Shown here in pieces: positions 51,845 to 60,923 of a stretch of DNA of 64,000 bases. This stretch comes from Streptomyces sp. P3 (GTDB lineage Bacteria > Actinomycetota > Actinomycetes > Streptomycetales > Streptomycetaceae): contig NZ_CP028369.1 of assembly GCF_003032475.1 (NCBI RefSeq), positions 4,898,001-4,962,000 of the forward strand, given 5' to 3'. Position numbers and translations under genes: made by a program. Numbering within the stretch: position 1 is the first letter of the stretch; each line of letters starts with the position of its first letter. The notes below the pieces were generated by a model. The model was not told the DNA's origin. It did not search any database and saw only the letters and a list, made by a program, of their open reading frames with translations.

Positions 51845-52573
51845 ATGGCAGAGCAACTGGCCGGACTGGCCGACGACCGCGCCCTCCTGGGTCGTACGAG
51901 CACGGCCGAGCGGGTGTCGGACATCCTCAGGAGCCGTATCGCCGAGGGCTATTTCCCGCCGGGGACACGGCTCTCGGAGGACAGCATCGGCGGGGCGCTG
52001 GGGGTCTCCCGCAACACCCTGCGCGAGGCGTTCCGGCTGCTCACCCATGAGCGCCTGCTGGTCCACGAGCTGAACCGGGGGGTGTTCGTCCGGGTCCTGA
52101 CCGTGAGGGACGTCGAGGACATCTACCGCACCCGCGCCCTCGTCGAGTGCGCCGTCGTAAGAGGGCTGGGCGAGCCCCCGTACGCGCTGGACGCCCTGCG
52201 TGCGGCGGTCACCGAGGGACAGGTGGCGACCCTCGAGAACGACTGGAAGGGACTGGGCACCGCCAACTTCCACTTCCACCGGGAGCTGGTCGCCCTGGCC
52301 GAGAGCGCGCGCACCGACGAACTGATGCGCAGCGTCTTCGCCGAGCTGCGCCTGGCCTTCCACCTCGTCGAGGATCCGCGCCGGCTGCACGAGCCCTACC
52401 TCCAGCGCAACCGCCAGATCCTGCAGGCCCTGGAGGCCGGCGACAGGGCCGAGGCGGAGAGGCTGCTCGAGGTGTACCTCGCCGACTCGCTCCAGCGGGT
52501 GGTCGAGGTCTACCGGCGGCGGGTGAGCGAGCAGCCCCCGCACGACGACCGAGGTCCTCTCGCGTCTCCGTGA
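51845..52573 (+). CDS. GntR-family regulator, FCD subfamily
   Basis: A 242-residue protein. Winged helix about 15-80 ([20 protein letters not shown]), then an all-helical FCD ligand domain (about 90-225). The domain includes [13 protein letters not shown] and a conserved-type Asp/His metal site. ATG 51845 is the start. It diverges from the pxp operon with a perfect palindrome between them and probably represses it in the absence of 5-oxoproline or a relative. Confidence 0.92.
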   Translation: MAEQLAGLADDRALLGRTSTAERVSDILRSRIAEGYFPPGTRLSEDSIGGALGVSRNTLREAFRLLTHERLLVHELNRGVFVRVLTVRDVEDIYRTRALVECAVVRGLGEPPYALDALRAAVTEGQVATLENDWKGLGTANFHFHRELVALAESARTDELMRSVFAELRLAFHLVEDPRRLHEPYLQRNRQILQALEAGDRAEAERLLEVYLADSLQRVVEVYRRRVSEQPPHDDRGPLASP

Positions 52574-52618
52574 CGGCGGTCGCTCTGCGTCGTTTGGGTC
52601 GATGTCAGACCGAGGACC

Positions 52619-52624
52619 TAGTCT
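52619..52624 (+). promoter_or_regulatory. -10 element placing the SMC-system transcript start at the GTG codon
   Basis: TAGTCT lies seven bases before GTG 52632 and no ribosome-binding site precedes that GTG. This spacing is the usual layout of leaderless Streptomyces transcripts. Confidence 0.45.
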
Positions 52625-52631
52625 GTGCAGC

Positions 52632-54158
52632 GTGACTTCGCCTGCTTCGACGGACCGTGTTCCGCCCCAGCTCAGCGCGGCGCCGCGCCCCGCACCGGGT
52701 CCGGCCGCCGACGAGGGGCTGGCGCGGCGGCTGCGTGCGCTCGCCTGCACCGCGCCGATCCACGACCTCGACGCGCGCAAGGCCAATCTCGCGGGTGAGT
52801 ACTCGGTCTACGGCATGGCGGAGATCGCCCTCGCCGCGATCGACCTCGTCACGCTGAACATGGACTTCGACACCGGCGCCGACCACGACCAGATAGTGGC
52901 GCGTCTGCTGCCGCGCATCGCCGCCCAGGCGCCCCGGAGGCCCGTCGCCGAGCACGAGCGGGTGGCCCGGTGGGTCCTGGAGAACCTGATCAACGTGGGC
53001 AGCGTCGACCGCGGCTTCCGCGCCGCCTACGGCACGTTCGCGCCCGACGGCACCTACGTGCGCCGCGACTACGACTTCAAGCTGATCGAGGAGGTCCCCG
53101 GCTACGGCGGCGCGGTCTACCTCCGGACGACCGACGAGGCGGTCAACGTCCTCGTCGGGGCCCTGGACACCGATGTCACCAGCGCGCAGATCGCCGCCGA
53201 GGTCAAGCTCGAGGTGCTCATCCGCCGCGGCCGACTCGCCGACGCCCAGCTCGCCGCCGAACAGGCCCGCTACCGCACCGTCCAGTACTCCGAGACGCTG
53301 CGCCGCGCCCTGGAGGCGACCCGGCGCAACGTGCGCGCGGTGGACTGGCTCAACGCCGTGCCCGACATGATCGCCGAGGCCCTCGACCACGTGGCCGACC
53401 GCTACCGCCACGAGAACGCGATCCTCACCAACATCCGAAAAGCCCGTGACGAGATCGAGGACGCCGAGAACAAGCGGCGGGCCGCCGAACTCGTCGACAT
53501 CGTCAAGGACTGCATCCGCCGCCACACCCAGCTGCAGTCCCGGCTGCTCGAGGCCGGCCCGCTGTTCCGTGCCGAACAGGACCGGCAGGCCTTCGCCACC
53601 CCCATGACCTCGTCGGGGATAGACCTCTACGGGCACCTGGTCACTCCTGTGCTGCCGTTGCCGCTGGAACAGGCCGTCCGGGTCACCGACGCCTTCTTCG
53701 CCCGGGGGACCGGTCTGCGCACACCGGGAGCCGTACGGATGGGCGACCTCGTCGACCTGCTGCTGACGCCGCCGGTGGAGCGCGAGCACCTCGGAGCGGA
53801 GATGCCGGAACCGGACCTCATCGCCACCCCGGACGACAGCCGGTTCAGCGAGGAACAGCTGGCCGCCGCCATGAACCTGCTCGACCTGCCCGCGGACGCC
53901 CCGCGCCGGTTGTCCGGGCTGCTGGCCGAAGCGCGTCGATCCGACCCCGGACTCCCCTACCTGGTGGCCCTGCTGGCCGTGCACGCGGCCAGCCCCGCGG
54001 TCGGCACCGCCTACCGGCAGGGCGAGGAGAGACTGCTCTTCGCCGTCGACGACGGGACCGAGCTGGACGACCCCGAGTTCGGCGGGGCCGACCTGATCGT
54101 CGGCACCGCGCTGCTCGACGCCGCGGGGATGGCGGCGGACCGCACGGAGGCGGCATGA
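52632..54158 (+). CDS. Kleisin-like subunit of an SMC (MukBEF/Wadjet-like) system
   Basis: A 508-residue, almost entirely helical protein. About residues 25-150 look like a winged-helix region (GEYSVYGMAEIALAAIDLVT; VARWVLENLINVGSVDRGF). A long helical part (about 190-300, TDVTSAQIAAEVKLEVLIRR onward) follows, and a second small domain ends at about 480. That order is that of MukF/MksF/JetA. No enzyme motif is visible. GTG 52632 is chosen as a leaderless start; ATG 52602 is an alternative. The role is inferred from the next two genes; by itself it would be a hypothetical protein. Confidence 0.65.
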   Translation: MTSPASTDRVPPQLSAAPRPAPGPAADEGLARRLRALACTAPIHDLDARKANLAGEYSVYGMAEIALAAIDLVTLNMDFDTGADHDQIVARLLPRIAAQAPRRPVAEHERVARWVLENLINVGSVDRGFRAAYGTFAPDGTYVRRDYDFKLIEEVPGYGGAVYLRTTDEAVNVLVGALDTDVTSAQIAAEVKLEVLIRRGRLADAQLAAEQARYRTVQYSETLRRALEATRRNVRAVDWLNAVPDMIAEALDHVADRYRHENAILTNIRKARDEIEDAENKRRAAELVDIVKDCIRRHTQLQSRLLEAGPLFRAEQDRQAFATPMTSSGIDLYGHLVTPVLPLPLEQAVRVTDAFFARGTGLRTPGAVRMGDLVDLLLTPPVEREHLGAEMPEPDLIATPDDSRFSEEQLAAAMNLLDLPADAPRRLSGLLAEARRSDPGLPYLVALLAVHAASPAVGTAYRQGEERLLFAVDDGTELDDPEFGGADLIVGTALLDAAGMAADRTEAA

Positions 54159-54240
54159 GCCGGACCGGCCACCGCGGCCACGAGTCCGCGATCACGCCCA
54201 CGTATACGCACTTGCCCCCGCACACCGAGGAGCCGAAGCC

Positions 54241-55119
54241 GTGACCGAGCACGTCGAGTGGAGCGACACGGAGGAACCCGCTCAGGCGGCGCACACCGCC
54301 GTCACCCCCGCCGACGCCGCCGACGCGGCGCGGCTCGTCGCCTTCGGACTGCAGCCCAGACTGCAGCCCGCGCGCGACCAGGAGTACGCCGAGCTGCTGC
54401 GGCGCCACCGGGAGGACCCGGCCTTCGCGCGGCTCGCCGACGCAGTCGCCGCGGGGCTGGGCCTGATCGTGCTGGAGGTGTCCCCGCGCGCGGGCATGGC
54501 GGTCACCGCCGCCGAGGACTCGGTCTTCGCCGTTCGCATGGGCGACTACGCGCGTCGCACGTCCGCCGACGGAGGCGATCGCTTCCTGCACGGCCTCGCG
54601 CACCTCGCCGTCGCCGCGATGGCCTACCCGCGCCCCGAAGACCTGGCCGACGACGGCTACATCGGGCGGGTCAGCGTCAACGGCGTGGACGCCTTCGTAC
54701 GTCAGGCCTGCCGCCGGCTGGAGGAGCGGGCGGAGCAGCAGGGCGAGAACACCGACCCCGCGAGCGACGCCCCCGGTCTGGAGGCCGCCTGGCGGATCTG
54801 GGCCAGACGCACCTCCACCGGCGCCACCAAGGACGCGCGCAGACTCGCCGGTTCCACCACCGGCATCGTCGGCAAGGCCGTCGCCTTCCTCACCGACTCC
54901 GGCTTCCTGCAGCGGACCGGCGACGACAACGGCGGCACCTATCGGACCACCGCCCGCTACCAGCTGCAGGTACGCGACATGGCGGGCGCCGCCGCCATGG
55001 CCGAGCTGCTGGAGCTGGGCGTCGTCCCGGTCACCGACGGCACCCCGACGCTGCTGCCCGCCGAGGAGAGCGACGACCTGGAACTGGTGGCCGACGCCGG
55101 ACTGCCGTTCCACTCCTGA
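54241..55119 (+). CDS. Winged-helix (MukE/JetB-like) partner of the SMC system
   Basis: A 292-residue protein. Residues about 40-160 form a helical/winged-helix part (EYAELLRRHREDPAFARLAD; GRVSVNGVDAFVRQACRRLE). A second winged helix occupies about 195-260 (STTGIVGKAVAFLTDSGFLQ; GGTYRTTARYQLQVRDMA). Tandem winged helices are the KITE arrangement of MukE/MksE/JetB. GTG 54241 follows GAGGAGCCG. It is 82 bp after the kleisin-like gene and 83 bp before the ATPase gene. Function is inferred from context. Confidence 0.65.
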   Translation: MTEHVEWSDTEEPAQAAHTAVTPADAADAARLVAFGLQPRLQPARDQEYAELLRRHREDPAFARLADAVAAGLGLIVLEVSPRAGMAVTAAEDSVFAVRMGDYARRTSADGGDRFLHGLAHLAVAAMAYPRPEDLADDGYIGRVSVNGVDAFVRQACRRLEERAEQQGENTDPASDAPGLEAAWRIWARRTSTGATKDARRLAGSTTGIVGKAVAFLTDSGFLQRTGDDNGGTYRTTARYQLQVRDMAGAAAMAELLELGVVPVTDGTPTLLPAEESDDLELVADAGLPFHS

Positions 55120-55202
55120 GGCACCGCCCTCCTGCGAGGCCCCGCCCTCTCCTGAGGGCTCCTCAACCCCCCTGTTCTGCCGAAGACTTACGAGAGTCCG
55201 CC

Positions 55203-58200
55203 ATGTACGAGCTGTCCCGGGTCCGCCTCTACTCCATCGGCCCCGCCGGTGCGCGCTACGCCGACACCGTGCTTGACCTGCGGGGCGTCGGTGACGTCGT
55301 GCCCGACCCCGCACCCACGCAGGCGGAGTTCTTCGAGGAGGAGCCGGTCGGCCCGCCGCGTCGGCCGGCCCCGGCGGGCGTCCTCTTCCTGGAGAACGGG
55401 GGCGGCAAGTCCGTCCTGCTCAAGCTGATCTTCTCCGTGATGCTGCCGGGGCACCGCAACACCCTCGGCGGCGCCAGCTCCGGGGTGTTGCGCAAGTTCC
55501 TGCTCGCCGACGACTGCGGACATGTGGCGCTCGAATGGCAGCACGTGCTCACCGGCGAGTGCGTGGTCGTCGGCAAGGCGAGCGAGTGGCGCGGGCGGCA
55601 GGTGTCCAACGACCCGCGGAAGTTCGCGGAGGCCTGGTACTCGTTCAGGCCGGGGCCCGGACTGAGCCTGGACAACCTGCCCGTCGCGGAGGCCACCGCC
55701 GTCCGCCCGCCCGTCGAGGGCGCCTCCGGGGCGCAGGGCCGCCGGCGCACCATGAAGGGCTTCCGGGACGCCATCACCGAGGCCGGAAAGGCGTATCCGC
55801 ACCTTGAGGTGCACTGGGAGGAGATCCACGACCGCTGGATCGAGCACCTCGGCGAACTCGGCCTCGACCCGGAGCTCTTCCGCTACCAGCGGGAGATGAA
55901 CGCCGACGAGGGCGAGGCCGCCGGCCTCTTCGCGGTCAAGAAGGACTCCGACTTCACCGACCTGCTGCTGCGCGCGGTCACCGACACCCGCGACACCGAC
56001 GGGCTCGCCGACCTGGTCAGCGGCTTCGGCAACAAGCTCGGCCGACGCGCCGAGCTGATCGCCGAACGGGACTTCACCGCCGGGTCGGCGGACCTGCTGG
56101 GGCGGATCGTCGAGGCCGCCGGATCGCGCTCACGCGCGCGCGAGGTGCACGCCGCGGCCGAACGGCGCACCCGCGCGCTGGCCCGCCGGCTGTCCGCGCG
56201 GGGCGTGCGGGAGAAGACGCGGGCGGGGGACCTCGCCCAGCGGGTCACAGCCGCCGCGTACGCCGTCACGCACTCCGAGGGCGCCCGGGAGCGCAGTGCG
56301 CTGATCACCGCCGAACTCGCCTTCCGGCACGCTTCGCTGGCGCTCGCCGCCGCGGAGAAGTCCGCCGCCGCGCTGAAACGCGAACTCGCCGACGCCCGCA
56401 CCCTGCACTCCGCCTGGCAGGCCGCCGAGACCGTGCTGCGACACCGGGCCGCCGCCGACCGCGTCGCGCGCGTGTCCGCCGCGATCCAGGAAGCGGAACG
56501 CGACGCCGCCCCCGCGCTGGCCGCCCGCGCCAGGGCCGCCGTCGACCTCGTCCGCGCCCTGCACGCCGCCGCCGACAGCGCCGAGACCCTGGCCAACGAG
56601 GAGGAGGAGCGCTCGGCCGCCCTCCAGGAGGTCGGCGAATCCGCACACCGCGACGCCACGTCCGCCGCTACCGACGCCCAGCGCGCCCGCAGCGAGGTGG
56701 GGCACCTGCGCCAGCGGCTGTCCGAGGTCGAACAGGAAACCGCCGAAGCCGTACGCGCCGGCTGGCTCGACGACACGGCGCCCGACGCCGACCCGGCCCG
56801 CGCGGCCCTCGCGGCCAGCGACGCCGAGAAGACGGCCGTCGCCGCCTGGGACACCGCCCGCGAGACCTCGGCCCGGGCCGCCGAGCACGCGCGCGAGGCC
56901 GCCTCGGCCGAGTCCCGCGCCGAGCTCACCGCCGCCCGCGCAGCCGACGCGGCCACGGGCGCGGCGCGCTCCTACGAGGCCGAGCGGCGGCTCGCCGAAT
57001 CCCTGGCCGACGAGGAACGCCTCGCGGAACTGCTCGGGCTGACCGGCCGCGGAACAGGCCCCCGGATCCCACAGCCCCGGCAGGACGGCGAGCCGGACGA
57101 CAGCTCCGCGGTGACCCCTGAGGACCTGGACCGCTGCGCCGACGAACTGCGCGAACTCCTCGACGACTCCGTCTCCTCCGCCGAACGCCAGCTCTTCGAA
57201 CTGCGGACCGCAGCCGCCGACGACTCCCGCATCCTCGGCGCCCTCGGCGACGGCGGACTGCTGCCGCCCGGCCCGGACGTCCTGGCCACCGTCGAGTTCC
57301 TCGGCGAACACGGCATCCCCGCGCTGCCCGGCTGGCGCTACCTCGCCCAGGCCGTCGACCCCGCCGACCACGCCCGTGTGCTCGCCGCCCGGCCCGAACT
57401 GGTCGACGGCGTGATCATCACCGACCCCGGCTCCCACGCACGCGCGCGTGAGGCGCTCGGCGACGCCGCGCTGCTGCCCCGCTCCGCCGTGGCCGTCGGC
57501 ACTGCCGCCGCCCTGCTCGCCCCGACCCCGCCGGACGACCCCGACGGCGGCGCCCGGAGCGACGTCTTCCTCGTCCCGCCGAACCCGGCCATGCACGACG
57601 AGCACGCCGCCGACGAGGAGCGGCAGGCGCTGCGCGCGCGGGCGACCGAGCGCGACGAGGACATCCGCCGACTCGCCGGGCGGCTCGCCAAGGACCGGGA
57701 GCTGTCCGCTCGCCTCGCGTCCTGGCGGACCGGCTGTCCGGCCGGGCGGCTCGCCGAGCTGGCCCGGGCCGCCTTGGAGGCAGGCGCCTTCGCCGAGGAG
57801 GCCGAGGCCGAGTTGGCCGAGGCGCGCAGCCTGCGCGCGGAGGCCGAGGAGAGCGCCGCCGAAGCCGCCCGGGCCCGCGACGAACACCAGGAGGCCGCGC
57901 AGCGCGCCAGGCGGACCGCCGACGCCCTCGCCGGGCTCGCCTTCCGGTTGCGTGAACGTGCCGGCTGGCAGGTCAAGGTCCGCGAACTCGCCGACGAGGC
58001 CGCCGAGTCGGAGGCCCGCGCCCAGACCTGCCTGGAGCGCGCCCGGGCCGCGGACGAGGACCGGCGCGGCGCCCAGCGCGCCGCGGACGACGCCCGCCGT
58101 ACCGCGCGTGCGTTGCGCGCCGAGCGCGCCGAGATCGCCGGAGCCCCCGACGACGTCCCGCGGGACGGCACGGCCGCGTCCACGGCGTCGCTGCCCGCGC

Positions 58201-59843
58201 TGCGCGAGGCCTACCGGGCCGCGTCCCTGCTGTACGAGAAGGTCGGCGTCGGCGCCGACCTGCGCGCCGAACAGGCCCGAGCGGAGAGCGACGAGAGCGC
58301 CGCCCGCACCGAGCTGGACCGGCTCAGCAACAAGGTCCGCACCCGCGCCGAACAGCTGCTCCAGTCGCCCGACGGCTCCGACGGACCCTCCCGGCAGGCC
58401 GCCGCCGCACGTGCGGAGGAGCTGGTGCAGCTCCTGGAGACCCGTATGTCCACCGCCAGCGAGCAGCTCGGACGGCTGCGCGGCGAACACGAGCGGCTCG
58501 CGCCCGAGGACGGCGAGGCGCACACCGAGCTGGCCGAGGAACTCCGGCCTCGCGACGCCGAGCACGCGCAGGCGCTGCTGCGTACGGCTACCGCCGAACT
58601 CGCCGCCCGCGCCGAGGCCTTGGACCGGTCACGCGAGACGCACGCCGAACTCCTGGCCGCACACCGCGCCGCCGAGGACGCGGCCGGCGGCTTCGACGAG
58701 ATCGCCGCCATGCTCCGCGACCTGCTGCGCGAACACACCCCGGAGGAAGAGCAGGAGGAGACGGAGCCCTACCCCGGCGTCCTGGAGGAGGCGCGCAGGA
58801 CGGCCGCCGAGGCCCGCCGCTCGCTGCGAGGCTGCGCCGCCGACCTCTCCACCGCGGAGTCGTCCGTACGCGAGGCGAGCGATGTGCTCGTCCGGCACGC
58901 CAACTCCACACGCTACGAGCAGGTGCGCACCCCCGCGCGTCAGCAGATCCGCGAACTTCCCGCCTCCGCGCTGCCGGAGCACGCCCAGAAGTGGGCGGAC
59001 GCCTTCGCTCCCCGGCTGCGCGTCCTGACGGACGAACTGGCGCAGCTGGAACGCAACCGGGACTCGATCGTGGACCGTCTGCGGGGGCTCGTCGAGTCCG
59101 CGCTCGCCACTCTGCGCTCGGCCCAGCGGCTCTCCCGGCTGCCCGAGGGGCTCGGCGAATGGTCCGGACAGGAGTTCCTGCGCATCCGCTTCGAGGAGCC
59201 CGACCAGGCGACCCTCGTCGAGCGGCTCGGCGAGGTCATCGACGAGGCGACCCGCGCGGCCGTGAGGAAGAACTCCGACCTGCGGCGCGACGGCATGTCG
59301 CTGCTGCTGCGCGGGGTCGGCGCGGCCCTGCAGCCCAGGGGCGTCGCCGTCGAGATCCTCAAGCCGGACGCCGTCCTGCGGGCGGAGCGCGTCCCGGTCG
59401 GACAGATGGGCGACGTGTTCTCCGGCGGCCAGTTGCTCACCGCCGCCATCGCCCTGTACTGCACGATGGCGGCCCTGAGGAGCAACGACCGGGGCAGGGA
59501 CAAGCACCGGCACGCCGGCACGCTGTTCCTCGACAACCCCATCGGGCGGGCCAACGCGACCTATCTGCTGGAACTCCAGAGGGCGGTCTCGGACGCGCTC
59601 GGAGTGCAGCTCCTCTACACCACCGGCCTGTTCGACACCACGGCCCTCGCGGAGTTCCCGCTGGTCATCCGTCTGCGCAATGACGCCGACCTGCGGGCAG
59701 GCCTGAAATACATCAGCGTCGAGGAACATCTGCGGCCGGGTCTGCCCCAGCAGAACCAGGCGGCGGACGGCGACGCGGTGCAGACGCACAGCGAGATCAC
59801 GGCGACACGGATGTACAAACGGCCCGCACCGAACGCCGGCTGA
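55203..59843 (+). CDS. SMC-like coiled-coil ATPase (MukB/JetC-like)
   Basis: A 1546-residue protein. The N-terminal head has Walker A LENGGGKSVLL (Lys69, Ser70). The conserved REMNADEGEAAGLFAVKKDS lies near 235-255. Coiled coil 1 covers about 290-650, a globular hinge-like insert (ALGDGGLLPPGPDVLATVEF to VFLVPPNPAMHD) about 670-800, and coiled coil 2 about 800-1350. The C-terminal head has signature VFSGGQ (1405-1410) and Walker B TLFLDNPIG with Asp1444. The position normally held by the catalytic Glu is Asn1445. It is Ala/Glu/Arg-rich. Together with the two upstream genes it resembles MukBEF, MksBEF or Wadjet, but no JetD-type nuclease is visible. Confidence 0.85.
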   Translation: MYELSRVRLYSIGPAGARYADTVLDLRGVGDVVPDPAPTQAEFFEEEPVGPPRRPAPAGVLFLENGGGKSVLLKLIFSVMLPGHRNTLGGASSGVLRKFLLADDCGHVALEWQHVLTGECVVVGKASEWRGRQVSNDPRKFAEAWYSFRPGPGLSLDNLPVAEATAVRPPVEGASGAQGRRRTMKGFRDAITEAGKAYPHLEVHWEEIHDRWIEHLGELGLDPELFRYQREMNADEGEAAGLFAVKKDSDFTDLLLRAVTDTRDTDGLADLVSGFGNKLGRRAELIAERDFTAGSADLLGRIVEAAGSRSRAREVHAAAERRTRALARRLSARGVREKTRAGDLAQRVTAAAYAVTHSEGARERSALITAELAFRHASLALAAAEKSAAALKRELADARTLHSAWQAAETVLRHRAAADRVARVSAAIQEAERDAAPALAARARAAVDLVRALHAAADSAETLANEEEERSAALQEVGESAHRDATSAATDAQRARSEVGHLRQRLSEVEQETAEAVRAGWLDDTAPDADPARAALAASDAEKTAVAAWDTARETSARAAEHAREAASAESRAELTAARAADAATGAARSYEAERRLAESLADEERLAELLGLTGRGTGPRIPQPRQDGEPDDSSAVTPEDLDRCADELRELLDDSVSSAERQLFELRTAAADDSRILGALGDGGLLPPGPDVLATVEFLGEHGIPALPGWRYLAQAVDPADHARVLAARPELVDGVIITDPGSHARAREALGDAALLPRSAVAVGTAAALLAPTPPDDPDGGARSDVFLVPPNPAMHDEHAADEERQALRARATERDEDIRRLAGRLAKDRELSARLASWRTGCPAGRLAELARAALEAGAFAEEAEAELAEARSLRAEAEESAAEAARARDEHQEAAQRARRTADALAGLAFRLRERAGWQVKVRELADEAAESEARAQTCLERARAADEDRRGAQRAADDARRTARALRAERAEIAGAPDDVPRDGTAASTASLPALREAYRAASLLYEKVGVGADLRAEQARAESDESAARTELDRLSNKVRTRAEQLLQSPDGSDGPSRQAAAARAEELVQLLETRMSTASEQLGRLRGEHERLAPEDGEAHTELAEELRPRDAEHAQALLRTATAELAARAEALDRSRETHAELLAAHRAAEDAAGGFDEIAAMLRDLLREHTPEEEQEETEPYPGVLEEARRTAAEARRSLRGCAADLSTAESSVREASDVLVRHANSTRYEQVRTPARQQIRELPASALPEHAQKWADAFAPRLRVLTDELAQLERNRDSIVDRLRGLVESALATLRSAQRLSRLPEGLGEWSGQEFLRIRFEEPDQATLVERLGEVIDEATRAAVRKNSDLRRDGMSLLLRGVGAALQPRGVAVEILKPDAVLRAERVPVGQMGDVFSGGQLLTAAIALYCTMAALRSNDRGRDKHRHAGTLFLDNPIGRANATYLLELQRAVSDALGVQLLYTTGLFDTTALAEFPLVIRLRNDADLRAGLKYISVEEHLRPGLPQQNQAADGDAVQTHSEITATRMYKRPAPNAG

Positions 59844-59903
59844 CCGGAGGTACGGCCCAAGGAGACCCCCAGGCACGTTCTCCCCGTCGACGGGCCTGCG
59901 GCA

Positions 59904-60503
59904 TCAGGGGTGGGACAGCTGTCCGGCGCCGCTCTGCCGGAGTATCCGCTCCTGTGCCCGCTGGACGGTCCGTTCCTGTCGTCGTGCCCTGCGCTGCTCG
60001 CGTCGCAGCGCACGCGCGGTGCTGCTCGGCGTGGACACCACACCGTTGCGCTGGTTCCACACCTGGCGGGTCACCCAGACGTCGAGCGCGCCCCAGGTGG
60101 CCAGCACCGTGCTGACCACACTGCTGATCACCATGGGGAAGGCCAGCCAGGACCCGGCCAGCGTGCACAGGAAGGCGACCATGGCCTGGATCAGTGTCAC
60201 GGCGATGACGAGCACCGCGCGCACGGCCGCCGTACGCACCGGGTCGGGCATGCGACGCCGTTTCGCCGTCTCCTCCACCCACAACGGCCGGTAGTCGACC
60301 CGCCGTTGCCGCGCGGAGGAGTCCGCCCCGGCGGCCGTCGGGCCCCGGTCCGGCGAACGGCCCGCGTTCGCCGCATGCGCGGAGCGCTCCGTACGCACCT
60401 GCCCGTTCGGGCTGTCGTCCTCCGGTGCCACGGGGTCCCGCAGCGCCGTACCGCCCGCCGCCGCACCGTCCTCGGACGCCTCACGCCGCTCCGCCGTGCC
60501 CAT
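59904..60503 (-). CDS. Two-span membrane protein, hypothetical
   Basis: A 199-residue protein. The Ala/Glu-rich N-terminal half (residues 1-75) is disordered. Two helices (AVRAVLVIAVTLIQAMVAFL; AGSWLAFPMVISSVVSTVLA) follow, with a basic C-tail (ARALRREQRRARRQERTVQ). ATG 60503 has GGGGAG eight bases upstream. It converges on the SMC-like gene with 60 bp between stops, so it is not part of that operon. No function is known. Confidence 0.8.
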   Translation of the reverse strand: MGTAERREASEDGAAAGGTALRDPVAPEDDSPNGQVRTERSAHAANAGRSPDRGPTAAGADSSARQRRVDYRPLWVEETAKRRRMPDPVRTAAVRAVLVIAVTLIQAMVAFLCTLAGSWLAFPMVISSVVSTVLATWGALDVWVTRQVWNQRNGVVSTPSSTARALRREQRRARRQERTVQRAQERILRQSGAGQLSHP

Positions 60504-60923
60504 CACCGTGTCACTCCCCACCGCCAGCAGACCGCTCGCCTCCGAGTCGAAGACCCGGCTCCCCAGTGGCTGCCCGGCTTGCGCTGAATTACGCCGCCCA
60601 GGTGCGGCCTACGGCTCGTGTGGCCGATTCCGCCCCCAGTTCCCATGGAGAAGGACGATCGACGTGCCCTGATTGTTCCCTCGTTGCGAAAAATTCTGGC
60701 CAACTCGTGTGCGGAGTCGACCGGATCCGTCCGGGCCCGACACGCGTGATTCAGGGATGCCATCTCCCATAATTATTGGACAATACGCCATGTCTCGCCC
60801 TCGGTACGGAAGTTCAGGTTCCGGACGGCTCTTCGAGTTAACTGTGTGTCGGTAGTAGGCTCTCGCCGTTTGTTGACGCACATGCGTACCCCCGACCGGT
60901 GGGGGTTCGAGCTGGGGGAGGCC
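60504..60923. other. 420-bp divergent promoter region before the conservon
   Basis: It separates the two-span protein and the cvnA gene. TAGGCT at about 60856-60861 could be a -10 for cvnA. Parts of it (60660-60860) are clearly more AT-rich than the surroundings, as in long Streptomyces promoter regions. No ORF or RNA is recognised. Confidence 0.5.

Noticed and set aside
56130..58565. Minus-strand open frame of 811 codons inside the SMC-like gene
   Set aside because: Gly/Val/Leu-rich antisense translation of a coiled-coil gene, with no domain and no ribosome site; the plus-strand gene explains the codon pattern.
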